Assembly: GCA_000733355.1 (NCBI GenBank)
Contig: JNVV01000003.1
Location: forward strand, 310,001 to 374,000
Origin: Falciphora oryzae
Taxonomy: Eukaryota; Ascomycota; Sordariomycetes; Magnaporthales; Magnaporthaceae
Length of the DNA: 64,000 bases
Direction of reading: 5' to 3'
Part shown: in pieces, positions 23,068 through 35,728 of the stretch
Layout of the letters: every line of letters begins with the position of its first letter
How positions within the stretch are numbered: the first letter of the stretch is position 1
Notes under the pieces: generated by a model
The model's input: only the letters and a program-made list of their open reading frames with translations
Database searches by the model: none
Told to the model about the DNA's origin: nothing
Program-made: the position numbers and the translations under genes

Positions 23068-24158
23068 ATGTCATCACACCAAGACAAACCCTCCGCGCCG
23101 GCAGACGGCGCCAAGGCCGAGTACCTGGCCACGCTGCCGTCCCAGAACGTCGCGCCGCTGTGGACCGTCATGTCGGCCATGGTGCCGCCGCGGCCGAACC
23201 CCAAGGCCGTCGTGACCAAGTGGTCCTACCCGGAGCTGCTGCCGCTGCTCCTGCGTAGCGGCGAGCTGGTCGACACCGAGGAGGCCGAGCGCCGCGTCCT
23301 CATGCTCGTCAACCCGGCGATGCGCGCCCCGCACACCACAGACACCATCTACGCGGGGCTGCAGCTGATCCTGCCGGGGGAGACGGCCCGCGCCCACCGC
23401 CACACGGCCTCGGCCCTGCGCTTCATCGTCCAGGGCGAGCGGGGCTTCACTGCCGTCGGCGGCAAGAAGATCACCATGGAGAAGGGGGACGTCATCCTGA
23501 CGCCGAGCTGGGAGTGGTAAGTAAAAAGGGAGAGATACCAAGCCGGGCAGGGCTCTGTTGTAATCTCTACGGGTTCAGCAGGCTAAAATCCAGCCTTACA
23601 CGCACAAAAAGGCACGACCACGGCCACGACGGCGACGGCCCCATGATCTGGCTCGACGGGCTCGACCTCCCCCTGTTCCAGGCCTTCCCGACCAACTTTG
23701 CCGAGATGTACGCCTCGCCGCGCTACCCGAGCGAGCCCTTCCACGACACGGTCGACATCCGCATCCCCTGGTCGACGGCGCAAGCCGCCCTCGACGCCCA
23801 GGAGGGCGCCTGGGCCACGTTCCACTACACGCGCAGGCCCGGCGGCGGTGATGCCGAGCCCGTCGAGATCTCGAGGACGCTGGGCGCGCAGGCCGAGCGG
23901 GTTGATGCGGCCTGCGCGAGCGGGCCCGTCAGGGAGACGTGCTCGTTCGTGTACCACGTCTACGAGGGCACGGGCAGCAGCACCCTGCGCCTGGAGGACG
24001 GCACGGAGGAGGTCGTGAGGTGGGGGCCGGGTGACACGTTTGCCGTGCCGGCGTGGACTGAGAGGGTGCACCGGGCCGACGAAGGCGCGCGGTGCTACCT
24101 GTTTGCGGTAAACGATTTGCCTGTGCTTAAGGCTTTGGGTATGTACAGAAAGGAGTAG
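23068..24158 (+). CDS. Gentisate 1,2-dioxygenase-like cupin protein
   Basis: Bicupin Fe(II) ring-cleavage dioxygenase expected to open gentisate (2,5-dihydroxybenzoate) to maleylpyruvate. Exon 1 23068-23516, intron 23517-23611 (GTAAGT...AAG), exon 2 23612-24158; 331 aa, close to family length. The first cupin holds the iron site: LPGETARAHRHTASALRFI gives His-x-His, and PSWEWHDHG, formed across the splice junction, supplies the third His. The second cupin has a weaker fold signature (WGPGDTFAVPAWTERVHRA). MIWLDGLDLPLFQ after the first cupin is characteristic of the gentisate/1-hydroxy-2-naphthoate dioxygenase group, so a related hydroxy-aromatic substrate is possible. Faces the regulator gene tail to tail with only about 110 bases between stop codons. 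Confidence 0.9.
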
Positions 24159-24268
24159 AGATCGAGGAGAAGTACAGCTAGCCGATACTGCTAATGGGCG
24201 ATAACCGCAAAAGCAAAGGTTGTTTACATGCTCTGGTGTCTTGAGAGAGTGAACCAAATGCCATTTGA

Positions 24269-27065
24269 TTATGGCATGGTTCTATCAGCATCAACCCCGC
24301 CCCCGGGCCCCTCGACTGGCACGCGGTCGAAGCCGTCCGGTTGATTATGCAACCAGTCCATGCTCCCAGCAGGCCAATAGAGATCAAGCAAAAAGTCGTC
24401 TGCTGCTGTTCCTGTATGGTGGTCCGTCGCGGGACCTATAGCACTAGCGCCTTCGAATGCGGCGTTGGCCAGGGCTTGCCATGTGGTTGGCGTGATCGTG
24501 CCGCTCCCGTTCGCGCGGGTGCTTGGTCGTGTTGTCATGGCCGAAGGCGCCGGGTGGGGCGGTCCTTCTATCCCCGTTGCGGCGCTGGCGGTCGCCTCCG
24601 TTTCGGGTGCGGTCCCTGACGTTTCAGGGCCTCGGTCGGTGGCTGCGTCGCCCTGGGCCGACCGCTGATCATGAATGGCGTGCAGGATCCAGAGGCATCG
24701 CCTTGCAAACGTACTGCCGGACTGCTGGTATACCGAGAGCGCTTTGACGCAAAGAGACCAAGACGACTGTAGAAGATTCTCGGGGTGAGGAACGCCGTCT
24801 CCGTGAACGCCTGGGACAGCCTCGAGGTGGCAGAAAACCAGCCTGAGGTTTGGCGTAAGAAGAACAGCGAGAATGACCGTCCCCGCCGTGTATAGATAGA
24901 AAATCGCATACCACCAAGGCAGTGTCGGCCTAGCCTCTTTCCCATCCTCAACCCCGTCCCAAACCAGGGCGATCAGCTCGTGAGCGGCCGAGACGCAAGA
25001 GCGGACGCATGTCTTGAGAACGCCACGCTGGAAGTCCGTCGTCATTCCGGCGGCATCGGCCTGGAGGAAGGCGCCTGTTGAAAGCTCGACTGTCGTGGGC
25101 CGGAAGAGAAGAATTCGAAGGTGTAGGTACCTTCCGTGCAGCGTTACCGCCTGCCTAGCGAATATCGAGGCGGATTCTGCCGAGACGCCACTGTGATCAG
25201 TATCACGAGGATGGACTCGAAGGTGATTTGGCAACCTGGCATGCCAGCGAGACAGGCTGAAGTCGATTTCGTGGAGGCGCTGGAGATCTTGGACGTTGAC
25301 TCCTTCGGGGCCGGCTCGTCGAAGATCAGGGTGTGGAGCATAAAAGTGCCTGGATGTGATGGATATAGAGTCAGCAATCTTGGCCATTTTGGGGAGTTGC
25401 GAGTAGAAACAGGAGGTTATCTGCATACTCTAGGACCCTCATAAGTATCTCGGTCAGATGCAGCGTGTGGACGTAAAAGTCCGCTTGCGACTTCCGATCA
25501 GGAGGCATCCTAGGCAGAACCGAGCCGCTGCCTGGTGCCGTCGAAAGAAGCTCGTCGTCCACAGGCAGGGGCAAGGGAACAACCGTCTTCCATGCGACCA
25601 TGGATGGCCTACCAAGGACCATGCTAACGACCCTATCCATCATGATGCATCCCCACCATGTCCGTCGTCGCTCCTCGCGGTCAGCTTGGCTCTCCCTGGG
25701 GTGGTCCACATTGACGCCTATTCCCTGAGCGGCGCGAATCGCTATACCGATGGCCACCCAGCACCCGTTGACGAGGTCCGTGGCCTGCAGGTATTGGGCG
25801 GTTAGTATGTGGGCCTGGACAAGCTGCATCGAGCAGCCGTGGTCCACATTGGACTGTGTGAGGAGGACGCGTGAGCGCTCGTAAAAGGCGTGGGCGCTCC
25901 TTTTGGACGAAGGCCCTGGCTCCAGCGTGGAGGCAACTGAGCAGCCTAGTGCGAGCATGGCGTTGAGTCGGGCGTGGGCGGTGCGTAGTGTATGAATTGT
26001 ATCGTCTCCTGGGGGCTCTTCGTCGCCCCAAATCGTCTCGTACCACCCCATGAATGACCCTTTGTGTACCACTGGGAATAGTGGATGGATCGACTCCCAG
26101 TACTTGTTTAGGTGTGTATCCGCCACCCTCCGTGGCGGTAATATCAGCTCGTCCATTAGCGCCTCCAGCGCTTCTCGGTCCCTCTTCAACCTGCGGCGAT
26201 CTCGTGGAGCGGCGGCCCCAAAAGATACAGAAGTTCCAACCTCCGAGGGACTCAGTCCGGCGGCGTCTTCTGACGTAATGCTGGACATTCCTCGGTGTCT
26301 CCTGGACGATTCGCGCACCTCGCGCACAAACGCCGCTGCGCTGGAGCGGCCCAAGAAAACGGTCCGGCCGGACTCGGTCGGCGTGCTCTCCGTTGCTCCC
26401 ATGGCGCTCCCAGGCTCCGGCGATTCCAAGACTTCATGGCCTGTCGTGGGACCGTTGCCGGTGTCTGCAGACTCTTCCCGGCCTAGGCGCTGCATGTGAA
26501 TCAACTGGGAAGCCGCCATGTGCCGGTCGATCGGCGAAGCTACGGATGGGTGGCTAGCGCTAGCTCCAGTGGGAACCGGGGTGGAAGCTTCATGGGTCAG
26601 TTGGACCCCATCGTAGGCGTAGGGCCGGCCTGCGGGTGCCTGTCGCGGCGATACCTGATGCGGCCGCTGGTGGTTCAGCCCGACGAAGTGATGTGGAAGC
26701 GGTGTTGGCCCGTCCAGTCCCCTCGCTGCCCGCTCCAGCTCTTGGATGCGCTCCTCGAGCGATCGGACGTAGAGCGGGCTGATATCGGACGTCTGCTGCG
26801 GGTCGGCGACATCGATGAAGATGCACTGCTCCGGGCTCACGCGCTTCCTGGCGCAGGCGCCGCACACAGGCCGCGCCCCATCGCAGCGCACCTTGCGGTC
26901 CCGACACTCCTGGCAGGCGAGCCGGGTCTTGCGACGTTTTGCTGGAGGTGGTCCGTCTCCGGCTGTGTCGCCGCCAGCAGGGGCATCTGCCGCCAGGGTG
27001 ATATCCGCGCTGCCACCATCTCTGACGTCGTCAGAGGCCGTTCTGGCGTCGTCGCCGGTCTCCAT
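24269..27065 (-). CDS. Zn2Cys6 transcription factor with fungal-specific TF domain
   Basis: Nuclear binuclear-cluster regulator, 905 aa. Exon 1 27065-25429, intron 25428-25350 (GTATGC...CAG), exon 2 25349-24269. The DNA-binding domain near residues 50-80 reads CQECRDRKVRCDGARPVC followed by CGAC and a last Cys; it is preceded by a basic stretch (KRRKTR) and followed by a short coiled coil (SLEERIQELERAA). The middle homology domain has HLNKYWESIHPLFPVVH, and GIAIRAAQGIGVNVDH / WWGCIMMDRVVSMVLGRP. The tail is low-complexity. It shares a 640-base divergent promoter region with an MFS carrier and ends against the gentisate dioxygenase gene, so it is the likely pathway-specific regulator of this block. 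Confidence 0.88.
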
Positions 27066-27707
27066 GTATCATCCACTGTATGTCTGTGCTGATAAAGTGG
27101 CCTGGCCGATTGTTGGTCCCATATGGACTCGGGGAGTATCAAGACATGTTGTTTCTTTCGAGGATGAAAACGCGGGGAGACGAAACTCTCCTCCGAGATC
27201 TCGGGGGCAGAGAGTAAGTGGAGGTGGAGGCTGGGGTTGCAAGCGGAGTGCTTAACTGCTTTTGAGAGGCGGCCCCTGGTCGAGAGGGGGGAAAAGTGGG
27301 CGCTCCCGAGTCATGCCCTATTCATATTTGGGGAGGTCCCCATGAGATAGACGGAGTGTGGAGCGCGGCACAAACGCCTGCACAGGCCGCGATGATGGGG
27401 AACTGGGGCGCCGGTGGGCTCTGTCCCTGGAGTCGTATTTCCGTTCCCTGCCCGGGCCTCTTGGTCGCCTTGGCCCTCAGGACCCAGCGAGGCCGCGCGC
27501 GTATTGGGGTCGGCAGGTATTTAGGGCGTGTCGCCGTCCTGCGACATGCAGAAGTGCCAGCAAGCCTTGGACCCTTCGCCAGTCCGCCTCGACAAGGCAA
27601 CTCGGCCTTTGACCTTCTTATTAGCATAAATCACGTCGAGCCCTAGACGGCAAAACACTTTCGAGCAACTGAAGACCCGGGTGCCGTTGGCCCATCAGTT
27701 GCCTGCC
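27066..27707. other. Divergent promoter region of regulator and MFS carrier
   Basis: 640 bases between the starts of the Zn2Cys6 gene (-) and the transporter (+). No gene seen. Binuclear-cluster factors bind CGG-type half sites, which occur here as expected in GC-rich DNA, so I do not call a specific operator. Confidence 0.5.
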
Positions 27708-29644
27708 ATGTTGGGGTTCATGCGCGCCCGCAACGTGATGCTCACGACCCACGTGAGCCTCAATATGCTGCTTGCCGCATTCACCCTCGGCATCAGTGTC
27801 TTTGCTTATGGGTTTGAGGGTGGTGTTGTGAACACAATTCAAGCCATGCCGAGTACGTATGCGTCGTCCTGGGCACTGGCAGAAGGGCGGAGTGCTTTGG
27901 AAACCCGGGGTTGGACGTCAAAGAGACGGCTATCAACATATCGGTGACAGAGACGCTGACAACCTTGGGCCCCCTGATACAGAGTTCGTCGAACAGTTTG
28001 GCGAACTGAACCCGAAGACCGGAAAATACGTCCTCTCCCCTGACCGATTGGCCTACCTCAACTCGTTGCCCCTCATCACCTATGCCTTCGGCGTTGTGCT
28101 CTCGTCCCAACTTAGCGAGCGGTTCGGCCGACGAGTCGTTTTCGTCCTCATGAACACCATCTGCGCTGCAGGCGCTGCTGTTTCGTACACGTCGACAACC
28201 TACGGCCAGATCCTGGCCGGCCGCATGATCCTGCAAATCCATATCGGAATGGAGGCGGCGCTTGTTCCCATCTTCATGGGAGAGCTGGTTCCGGCAGCGG
28301 TTCGCGGTACCTTCGTCGGAAGCTTTACTTTTTCCCACATTTTCGCCAACTTTATATCCTCCATTGTTACCAACTTTACCAGCAAATACCCAGACCACAG
28401 CTCCTGGAAGATCCCGCTCGCCTGCATCTTCACCTTCCCCTCCCTGGCCTTGTTGCTATCGGTCCTCCTCCCGGAGTCACCTCGCTGGCTGTTGCGGAAG
28501 GGGCAGAACGAGAAGGCGGCCGAGATGCTGTCATATATCAATGGAGCGAGGGAGGGCTTCGTTGTTGAGGACCAGATCAAACTCCTCCGTGAGGCGCTGG
28601 ATAACTCTGTGGAACAGGGCAGGTGGAGTGACATGCTCAAGGGCACTAACAAGGTAAGAACTCTCCTCGTGCTTGGGGTTATGGCTGGTGATGTTTCCTG
28701 CCTGCTGACCCGACCTCTTTGCCCACCGACAGAAACGCACCATTACCGCCTGTATCGCTGCTGCCTCCTCTATGCTTACGGGAATGAGCTTTGCCGCAAA
28801 CTACGGCGCGATTTTCCTTGCCGAGGTGAATGTCTTGGGTAAGTTGCTCACGCATGAAAAAGCTGCCCCTAGCCCATCAACTCCTCTCCCGGCTTTCATG
28901 CCTGTGCTAACTTCCTTAGATCCGTTCATGATTACTATGGTCAAGCGTGCTGTCCTTCTCCTGGGCCCTATTACAGTCATGACCTGCGTTGATAGGCTCG
29001 GCCGGCGGTCGACCTTCCTCTTCCTTGGCACCGGCTCGGCCCTGTCGCTGCTGGTTATGGGCTCTTTGGGCAGCATACAACCACAGTCGACAGATCTTAA
29101 GAAGGCCATCGTTGCCATGTCTATCGTCTTTCCATTTTGCTATATCGGATCGTTTGGCTCCATGTACGTCTCTACGCCCCGCCCCATCCTTCCCAGGCCG
29201 GACAATTCTGACATATACACATGCAGCATGCAAATCGTGTCTTCGGAGATCTCACACATCAGCCTCCGCGACAAGACATCCATGGTGTACTGGATCGTCT
29301 CGGACGTTTGCAACTTTGTCGCCACATTCACGCTGCCGTATCTGCTGCAGGCCCCGTACGCGAACTTGGGCGCAAAAGTCGGCTTTATTTACGCCGGCAC
29401 ATCCATCGGGTCCCTGGTCTGGGCGTTCCTGTGCTATCACGATTTGACTGGCAGGTCTTTGGAGGAAGTGGACGAGATGTTTGAAGCCGGCGTCCCTGCC
29501 TGGCGGTCCAAGTCGTGGGTGTCGACCAGCAAGATGGCGCAGCTCACTGCGATGGAGAACTCAAAAGGGGGCGTTGTCATGGATGAGAAAAAAGTTTTGG
29601 AGGCGGAGGAAGCCACACACGTGGAGAGTCAGCAAAAGAACTGA
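27708..29644 (+). CDS. MFS sugar/quinate-type transporter
   Basis: Major facilitator of the sugar porter family with the hallmark signatures, 527 aa. Exons 27708-27852, 27983-28653, 28733-28838, 28920-29163, 29227-29644; all phases close. Helix 1 LLAAFTLGISVFAYGFEGG; SERFGRRVVF after helix 2; PESPRWLLRKGQNEKA at the end of helix 6, the sugar-porter motif; VDRLGRRSTF after helix 8. The C-terminal tail is charged. Alternative ATGs are at 27681 and 27720. Shared promoter with the Zn2Cys6 regulator suggests it imports the inducer or substrate of the adjacent aromatic-acid pathway; a hexose cannot be excluded. Confidence 0.88.
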
Positions 29645-31408
29645 TTATGGCCAATACGGCAAGGTAATCAGGCGCAAATTGTCTCGGTAGAGAAGCCACA
29701 AAAAAAAAAAACTGTTACACTACAGACAAACTCCCGCAACTGTGCCTCGCGGGTATCACGCGCGCGCAAACGCAGACAACGGGAATTTCGGACATATGTG
29801 CGTACCCGAGCTGCGGTTATCCTGCGTCATGTCTACGGGCCAGGGATTCGGCCGAATGTCTGTCTATATATCCATGAAGCTTGAAAATTTGGTCATGTTC
29901 ACTCCGAACAACCCAACGGCCACATACACACCACATCAAGGCTGACTTCTAGTTGCAATGCTTGTTCTGGAGTCAGCCGGCACGCGGGGCAGTCCGCCCG
30001 CCGGGACGGGAAGAGAGAAAATCCTAGAAGGCATGCAGGGGATGAATATCATAGAGCGGAAAATGAGCAACCGCCCCCCTTCCAACCGATGGTGGGCAAG
30101 ACAAAATTATGTGTGTGGGGAAGGCTGGCAGGCAGAAGCGTAACATCCCAAACTCATTTATCCGCATCGGCCTATCACGAAGGGATTGCAACCAACAGCA
30201 CCCCGTCAGGAGGGGCAGCTGGCAACGGCGACACAGGGATGGAAGGGAGGGAGGAGGGCCGGGTGTGTGCGGGGTTTTCTCCTGCACATGCTGAGCGACA
30301 ATTGATGCCGAGAGACAATCAGCTAGGAAAAGGTCCTAGAAAGTCAGAAAGAAGCAAAAGGAGAGGATCGTGCGGGCGCATCGAGCAATAAAACGAGTGC
30401 CATCTATGCCAGCGCTTCCAATAAGTCGTCTGGGCAGCCCAATCGAAAGTCATGGCGCAGGATACGATCCATCACCACGTTCTGGTGCTCGACCTGCGTG
30501 TTTTTTGCCGGAATTGAATCACGCACGACTGATGTCGCCAGGGTCCGCGCTGACAGACATCGAGGTTGGCCGCCCGCGCCTCCCACCGCCCCTGGTCAGC
30601 CACGCAAAGTAAGATTAAAAACCCATACGTCCTGCACCTCTGATTGGAGCACGCCCTGTTCCTGCAGGGGCTAGCAACGCAGGTACTCTGCCCTACGGCT
30701 GCTTTCAGACTAGGCCACAGGCTGTCGAGTGCTGAGGGGTGCCCTCGGGCTTCGTGTCCGTGTCCTTTGTTGGTGGTTTTGCCCCTGGCGTGCCGGCGAT
30801 GATGAATCCACCATCCCCATCCCAGGACAGCACAAGGCCGGCCAAGCATGGGGCGTCGGCGAAGGCTAGCTGACAACTCGACCATCACTCTGGCAGCCAA
30901 GACGGCAGAATAATGACGCTGGCAGGCCGCCGAAGTTGCCGCCATCATGGGGCCAGCCGCGAATACGACACTGCGTTGGTGAGAACAGCTCGAGGACATT
31001 ACATGTCCTGTGCCAAGCACATCGCCCATCTAATTTTATGGCGCGGCTGGGCCAAGCTCGGCCGATCTCTCACCTGCGGCGCCCTGGCCGGCGTCCATCC
31101 TTCCCTTGCCCACTTGGGCTCTCGTCTCGATCAGGACTCTTGGCTGGCCCCTGGCCGGGCCGTATTGCGTGCTGCTGTGCAGGAGCAGGCCCCCTCTTCA
31201 AAAAGACGAGGTGCTGCTCCTCCCCAGCCTGCCTGCCAGGCACACTGATGATCGTCGTCGTCTCCCCGATCCCGTTCGTCGTAGATCTCTCCTGGGATAG
31301 TGTAAGGGCGTGCCGTCAAGGTGGCCAACCGCCTTTCCATCCCGTCCATTCGTTCCCGAGTCTAAACCAGAAAGGATTGTCCTCGCATCACCCGTTCGCT
31401 CCTTCAAG
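29645..31408. other. Intergenic, no gene seen
   Basis: 1.76 kb between same-strand genes. A run of 12 A starts at 29700. Open frames are short, overlap on both strands and show no domain. It should hold the GH55 promoter. Confidence 0.5.
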
Positions 31409-34154
31409 ATGCGCAGTCTCTCATTCAGCTCCTTCCTTGCCCTCTCCTCCCTGTTCGGCCTGGGCTATGCGATCAAGAGCAATGCCACCGCCGACGACGT
31501 CGTGACCCTGGTTACTAGGGTCACCATCACCACTTGCCCGATTCCTCCCACCCCTCCGCCGCCATGCTCTTCCGGGCCTTCGAAGCCGGTCTCGGACTTG
31601 ACCACAACCACCACTCGCACTACGATCGGCACCACGGTTATCCATACCACTCGAAGGAGTCACAACGGCTCTTCCTCGTGGACTACCAAGACTTCTACCG
31701 GGACTGGAACCGGAACTGGCCCAACGTCCATCACATCGGGTACTTGGGGTAACAGCACCACCCGTGGTACCAGCACCAGCTCGACCGCGACGACCGCGAC
31801 GACCTCGTCTTCCAGCACTGTCATCAGCCCTCCTACCTGCACGGATCACTGGCTTGCGAAGATTGACCACCAAGGCTTTGCCCCTTACGTCTCCAGCCCA
31901 TCCACCTACAAGGTCTTCCGTAATGTCATGGACTTCGGTGCCAAGGGTGATGGTGTGTCCGATGACACCGCGGCCATCAACCGGGCCATTAGCGAGGGAG
32001 GCCGTTGCGGACCCGGCAAGTGCCATGGCACCACCATCTCGCCTGCTGTCGTCTACTTCCCCCCGGGTACCTACTCGGTGAGCAGCCCCATTATCGACTA
32101 TTATTTCACGCAGATATACGGCAACCCCGACTGCATGCCCGTCATTAAGGCCGCAAGCAACTTCACCGGCGCATGGGTTCTCGATGCCAACCAGTACCAG
32201 GCTGGTGGCGCCCTGGGTTGGGGCTCGACCAATGTCTTCTGGCGCCAAGTCCGCAACCTGGTCGTTGACCTGACAGGCGTGTCGTCCTCGACTAGCCTGG
32301 CGGGCATCCACTGGCCCTCTTCGCAGGCCACCAGCCTCCAAAACATCCTGGTCAAGATGTCTACTGCCAACGACACCAAGCATTATGGCCTGTTCATTGA
32401 GGAGGGCAGTGGCGGCTACATTGGCGACATGGTGTTCCAGGGTAAGAGTTCAGCCTGTTGAAACCCGACCATGTATACGTGCAGAAAATACTAATAATGT
32501 CAAAATAGGTGGTCTCTATGGTATGCGTGTCGGTAATCAGCAATTCACCATGCGCAACCTGACGTTTGTCGGTGCCAAGACTGCCATCAGCCAGATCTGG
32601 GACTGGGGCTGGACCTACTCTGGTCTTACCATTCGCGACTGCGACGTCGGACTCGACATGAGCAACATGGACGGAACCAAGATCTCCGCCGCCTCCATTG
32701 TCCTCATCGACTCGGAGATCACCAACACGCGCGTCGGCATCATCACCGCCCGCCAGGCCTCGGGCAACAACCCCTCTCAAGGCAACACGCTCATCGTCGA
32801 GAACGTTCGGCTGAGCAACGTCCAGACCGCGATCCAGGGGCCCAGCAGCTCCACCCTGCTTGCCGGCACCTCTGGCTCGACCACCATCGCCGGCTGGGGT
32901 CAGGGCAGCAGCTATGCCGAGAAGAGCGGCCCCACGGCCTTCCGGGGCAGCATGACCCCGTTCCCGCGCCCTGGAGGTCTCACCGCCGGCACCAACTTCT
33001 ACGAGCGCTCGCGCCCCCAGTACCCAAACCTGCCCGCGTCCCAGTTCCTCTCGGTCAGGTCCGCCGGCGCCAAGGGAGACGGCGTGACGGACGACACCGC
33101 TGTCATCAACAAGGTCATCGCCGACGCCGTCGCCTCCGGAAAGGTCGTCTACTTCGACTACGGCATGTACGTCGTCACCTCCACCATCAACATCCCTGCC
33201 GGCTCCCGCATCACCGGCGAGGGCCTGCCCGTCATCCTCTCCGAGGGCGAGTTCTTCAACAGCATGGAGAGCCCCAAGCCCGTCGTGCAGGTCGGCAAGC
33301 CCGGCGACAAAGGCGCCGCCGTCGAGTGGAGCGACATGGTGGTCAGCACGCGCGGCCAGCAGAAGGGCGCCATCCTGATCGAGTGGAACCTGAACTCGGA
33401 GACCCCCTCGGGCATGTGGGACGTGCACACGCGCATCGGCGGCTTCAAGGGCTCCAACCTGCAGTCGGCCGAGTGCCCCAAGACGCCGCAGACCGGCGTC
33501 AACCCCGGCAACATGAACCAGAAGTGCATCGCCGCCTTCATGAGCATGCACATCACCAAGTCCGCCGGCAACCTCTACAACGAGAACTGCTGGCTCTGGG
33601 TCGCGGACCACGACGTCGAGGACGGCGCCAACAACGTCCAGATCACCATCTACGTCGGCCGCGGGCTGCTGGTCGAGAGCATGTCGGGCAACATCTGGCT
33701 GTGGGGGTCGGGCTCGGAGCACCACCAGCTGTACCAGTACCAGTTCGCTGGCACCCAAAAGGTCTTTGGCGGCCAGCTCCAGTCCGAGACGGCCTATTAC
33801 CAGCCCAACCCGGACGCCGTGATCCCCTTCCCCGCCGATGCGCGCTACCGCGACCCCGTCTTCGCGGCCGGCGAGAGCGGCTGGGGCCTGCGCGTCGTCG
33901 ACAGCACCGACGTCCTCGTCTACGGCGCGGGGCTCTACTCCTTCTTCATCAACAACAACAACGCCTGCGCCGCCGAGATCAGCCAGATCAAGTGCCAGTC
34001 GCGCCTGACGTCGGTCGAGAGGAGCAAGCTGCACATGTACAACCTCAACACGGTCGGCGTCACGCAGATGATCACGCTCGACGGCGTCGACGTGGCGTCC
34101 TTTGAGAACCAGAGGAACGGCTTTGTCAGCACCATCGGGAAGTACACGAGCTAG
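31409..34154 (+). CDS. Secreted GH55 beta-1,3-glucanase
   Basis: Exo-/endo-beta-1,3-glucanase of family 55 acting on fungal wall or callose glucan outside the cell; 892 aa. Exon 1 31409-32441, intron 32442-32508 (GTAAGA...TAG), exon 2 32509-34154. A signal peptide (MRSLSFSSFLALSSLFGLGYA) is followed by a Ser/Thr-rich stretch of about 120 residues, likely O-glycosylated. Then come two pectate-lyase-like beta-helix domains, each opened by the family motif: NVMDFGAKGDGVSDDTAAIN and SVRSAGAKGDGVTDDTAVIN. Other conserved blocks are VYFPPGTYSVSSPI, IWDWGWTYSGL and ENCWLWVADHDVED. The Ser/Thr linker before the first domain makes it longer than many GH55 enzymes. The start at 31409 is chosen for the signal peptide; an in-frame ATG lies at 31310. 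Confidence 0.92.
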
Positions 34155-34757
34155 GGGATGATAGTGGCGTACGTGAATGTGGGGGTTTTCTGGATACGGT
34201 GTTGGTTGGCTGGCGGACGGTGGATGATCTGATGTTTAACACGTAACAAACACTACTACATAAACCCGGAAGGCTTTTCTTTTGTGTTTACCCAAATTTT
34301 AATTTCTTGTCAAGAAGCCGTCAGGGTCGGGTCCTTCATCCTGCCGATACTGCGCCACGAAGCGCCTCTGTTTTCCTTGATACCGAACACCGGATTTGCC
34401 TTGCGCCATCCGTACCCAGTGCTAGCCTTTTGTCTCTTACTCCCCTTGATTACCCCGCATGAGAAAATAACTACTCTGTAGAATAACGGTTGCACAGCAC
34501 CCCCGGTTGTAGCAAACCAAACCATGTGGTTGGTGAGCCCGACGTGGTGGGCAGGAATCGCGGGGTATTGCACAGCAATAAGAGAGGGCTTCCTCCCACC
34601 ACCACAATCTTGCGCCTGGTTTTTTTTTCTGCTCTTCTTAACGTCCGTCCTGAGGAGCGTCTCGAACACACCCCTCACAGCCCTGACTTAGCCCACATCG
34701 GACGCCCGCTCCAGCTGATCAGAGCACTACGCCCAGGAGGACGGACAAATGCGTTAG
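34155..34757. other. Intergenic, no gene seen
   Basis: AT-richer spacer downstream of GH55. No domain in its short open frames. Confidence 0.45.
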
Positions 34758-35728
34758 CTTACCATCAATCTGATCGAGGCCGCGTATTCGTCTATTAGTC
34801 CCCTCCAATCCTATCCTGAACATGGAGTTCTTCGCTTTCCCAAGGTCAGGCTCAAGATCTACTCTGGGCTTCTCGTCCACAATCAATGTCTCCCCATCGA
34901 GGCAATCATGGAATGCGGGTCGCCATATCTCTACGTTATGGACTTGATCGACATCCACCCCGCCATCCTCTGCACCAGCAAGCAGGTACACAGAGAAGCC
35001 ATCTCGGTACTTTATTCCGACAACTTCTTCCGGTTTTCCGAGCCGGATCCACCCTCGGAACCAGTCATCTCGCACACCATCGCCGTCTTCTTGCAACACA
35101 TCGGAGCTCAAGCAGCAAGTCACCTTCGACATGTCTACACTCGCTTCCCCACTCCTCCTGAACCGGGAGATTATTTACGAGAGCGCTCCGCCCTTGGGAA
35201 GCTCCGTTTCGACAACCTAGACCTTCTACTTGAGGCCAGCCCCGGGATCATCACCCTCGAGCTAGCACTGCCTTCGGAACTCCAAGGCCTTTCCCTCCAC
35301 GACACTCCCCTTTTCGCCAAAACGCTGGATCTAATCGAGACACGACTCGAAGCCTTTCAGTTGTTGCAGCATGTCAAGATCGACCTACGATGGTTGAACT
35401 GGGAATCAGCGAAACACAGCGATGACGGAAAGGAGGCTCTTGACCACAGCAGCCTCTGGAAAATTCACAGAGACTCGCTGACGCGACAGCTACGCAACCG
35501 TGGATGGACTGTCGATGTTACAAAGTCCCCAGGGTCTGGATTGGCCCTGATGACACGAGGTTCAGCAGCGAAGCTGACTACGACGAGTACATGGGTGACT
35601 TGTGGGAAAGTGAAATGGAAATGCATCAAGAACAAGAGCGGCAGCGCGAAGCGGACAGAGAATACCAACACCAACAGCGGGAGCTTGCGTACCTGAGAGG
35701 CTATGCGGACGATGGAGGCCTTGCTTAA
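34758..35728 (+). pseudogene. 2EXR/F-box-like hypothetical protein, frame broken
   Basis: Resembles the large fungal family of small 2EXR/F-box-like proteins: LRFPKVRLKIYSGLLV, then HPAILCTSKQVHREAISVLY and NFFRF, then LIETRLEAFQLLQHVKIDL. Two faults are visible. The frame with the first motif is open from 34758, but its first in-frame ATG is at 34908, after that motif. Near 35520 the protein-like reading moves to another frame (WIGPDDTRFSSEADYDEYM, then a Glu/Gln-rich helix ending at 35728); no usable intron spans the shift, so a one-base loss or equivalent indel is likely. An unseen upstream exon could supply the start. Either a decaying copy or a sequence error; function unknown. Confidence 0.55.

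Noticed and set aside
32394..34034. 546-codon minus-strand frame opposite GH55
   Set aside because: Ala/Gly/Val/Asp-rich shadow caused by third-position GC bias of the GH55 gene.
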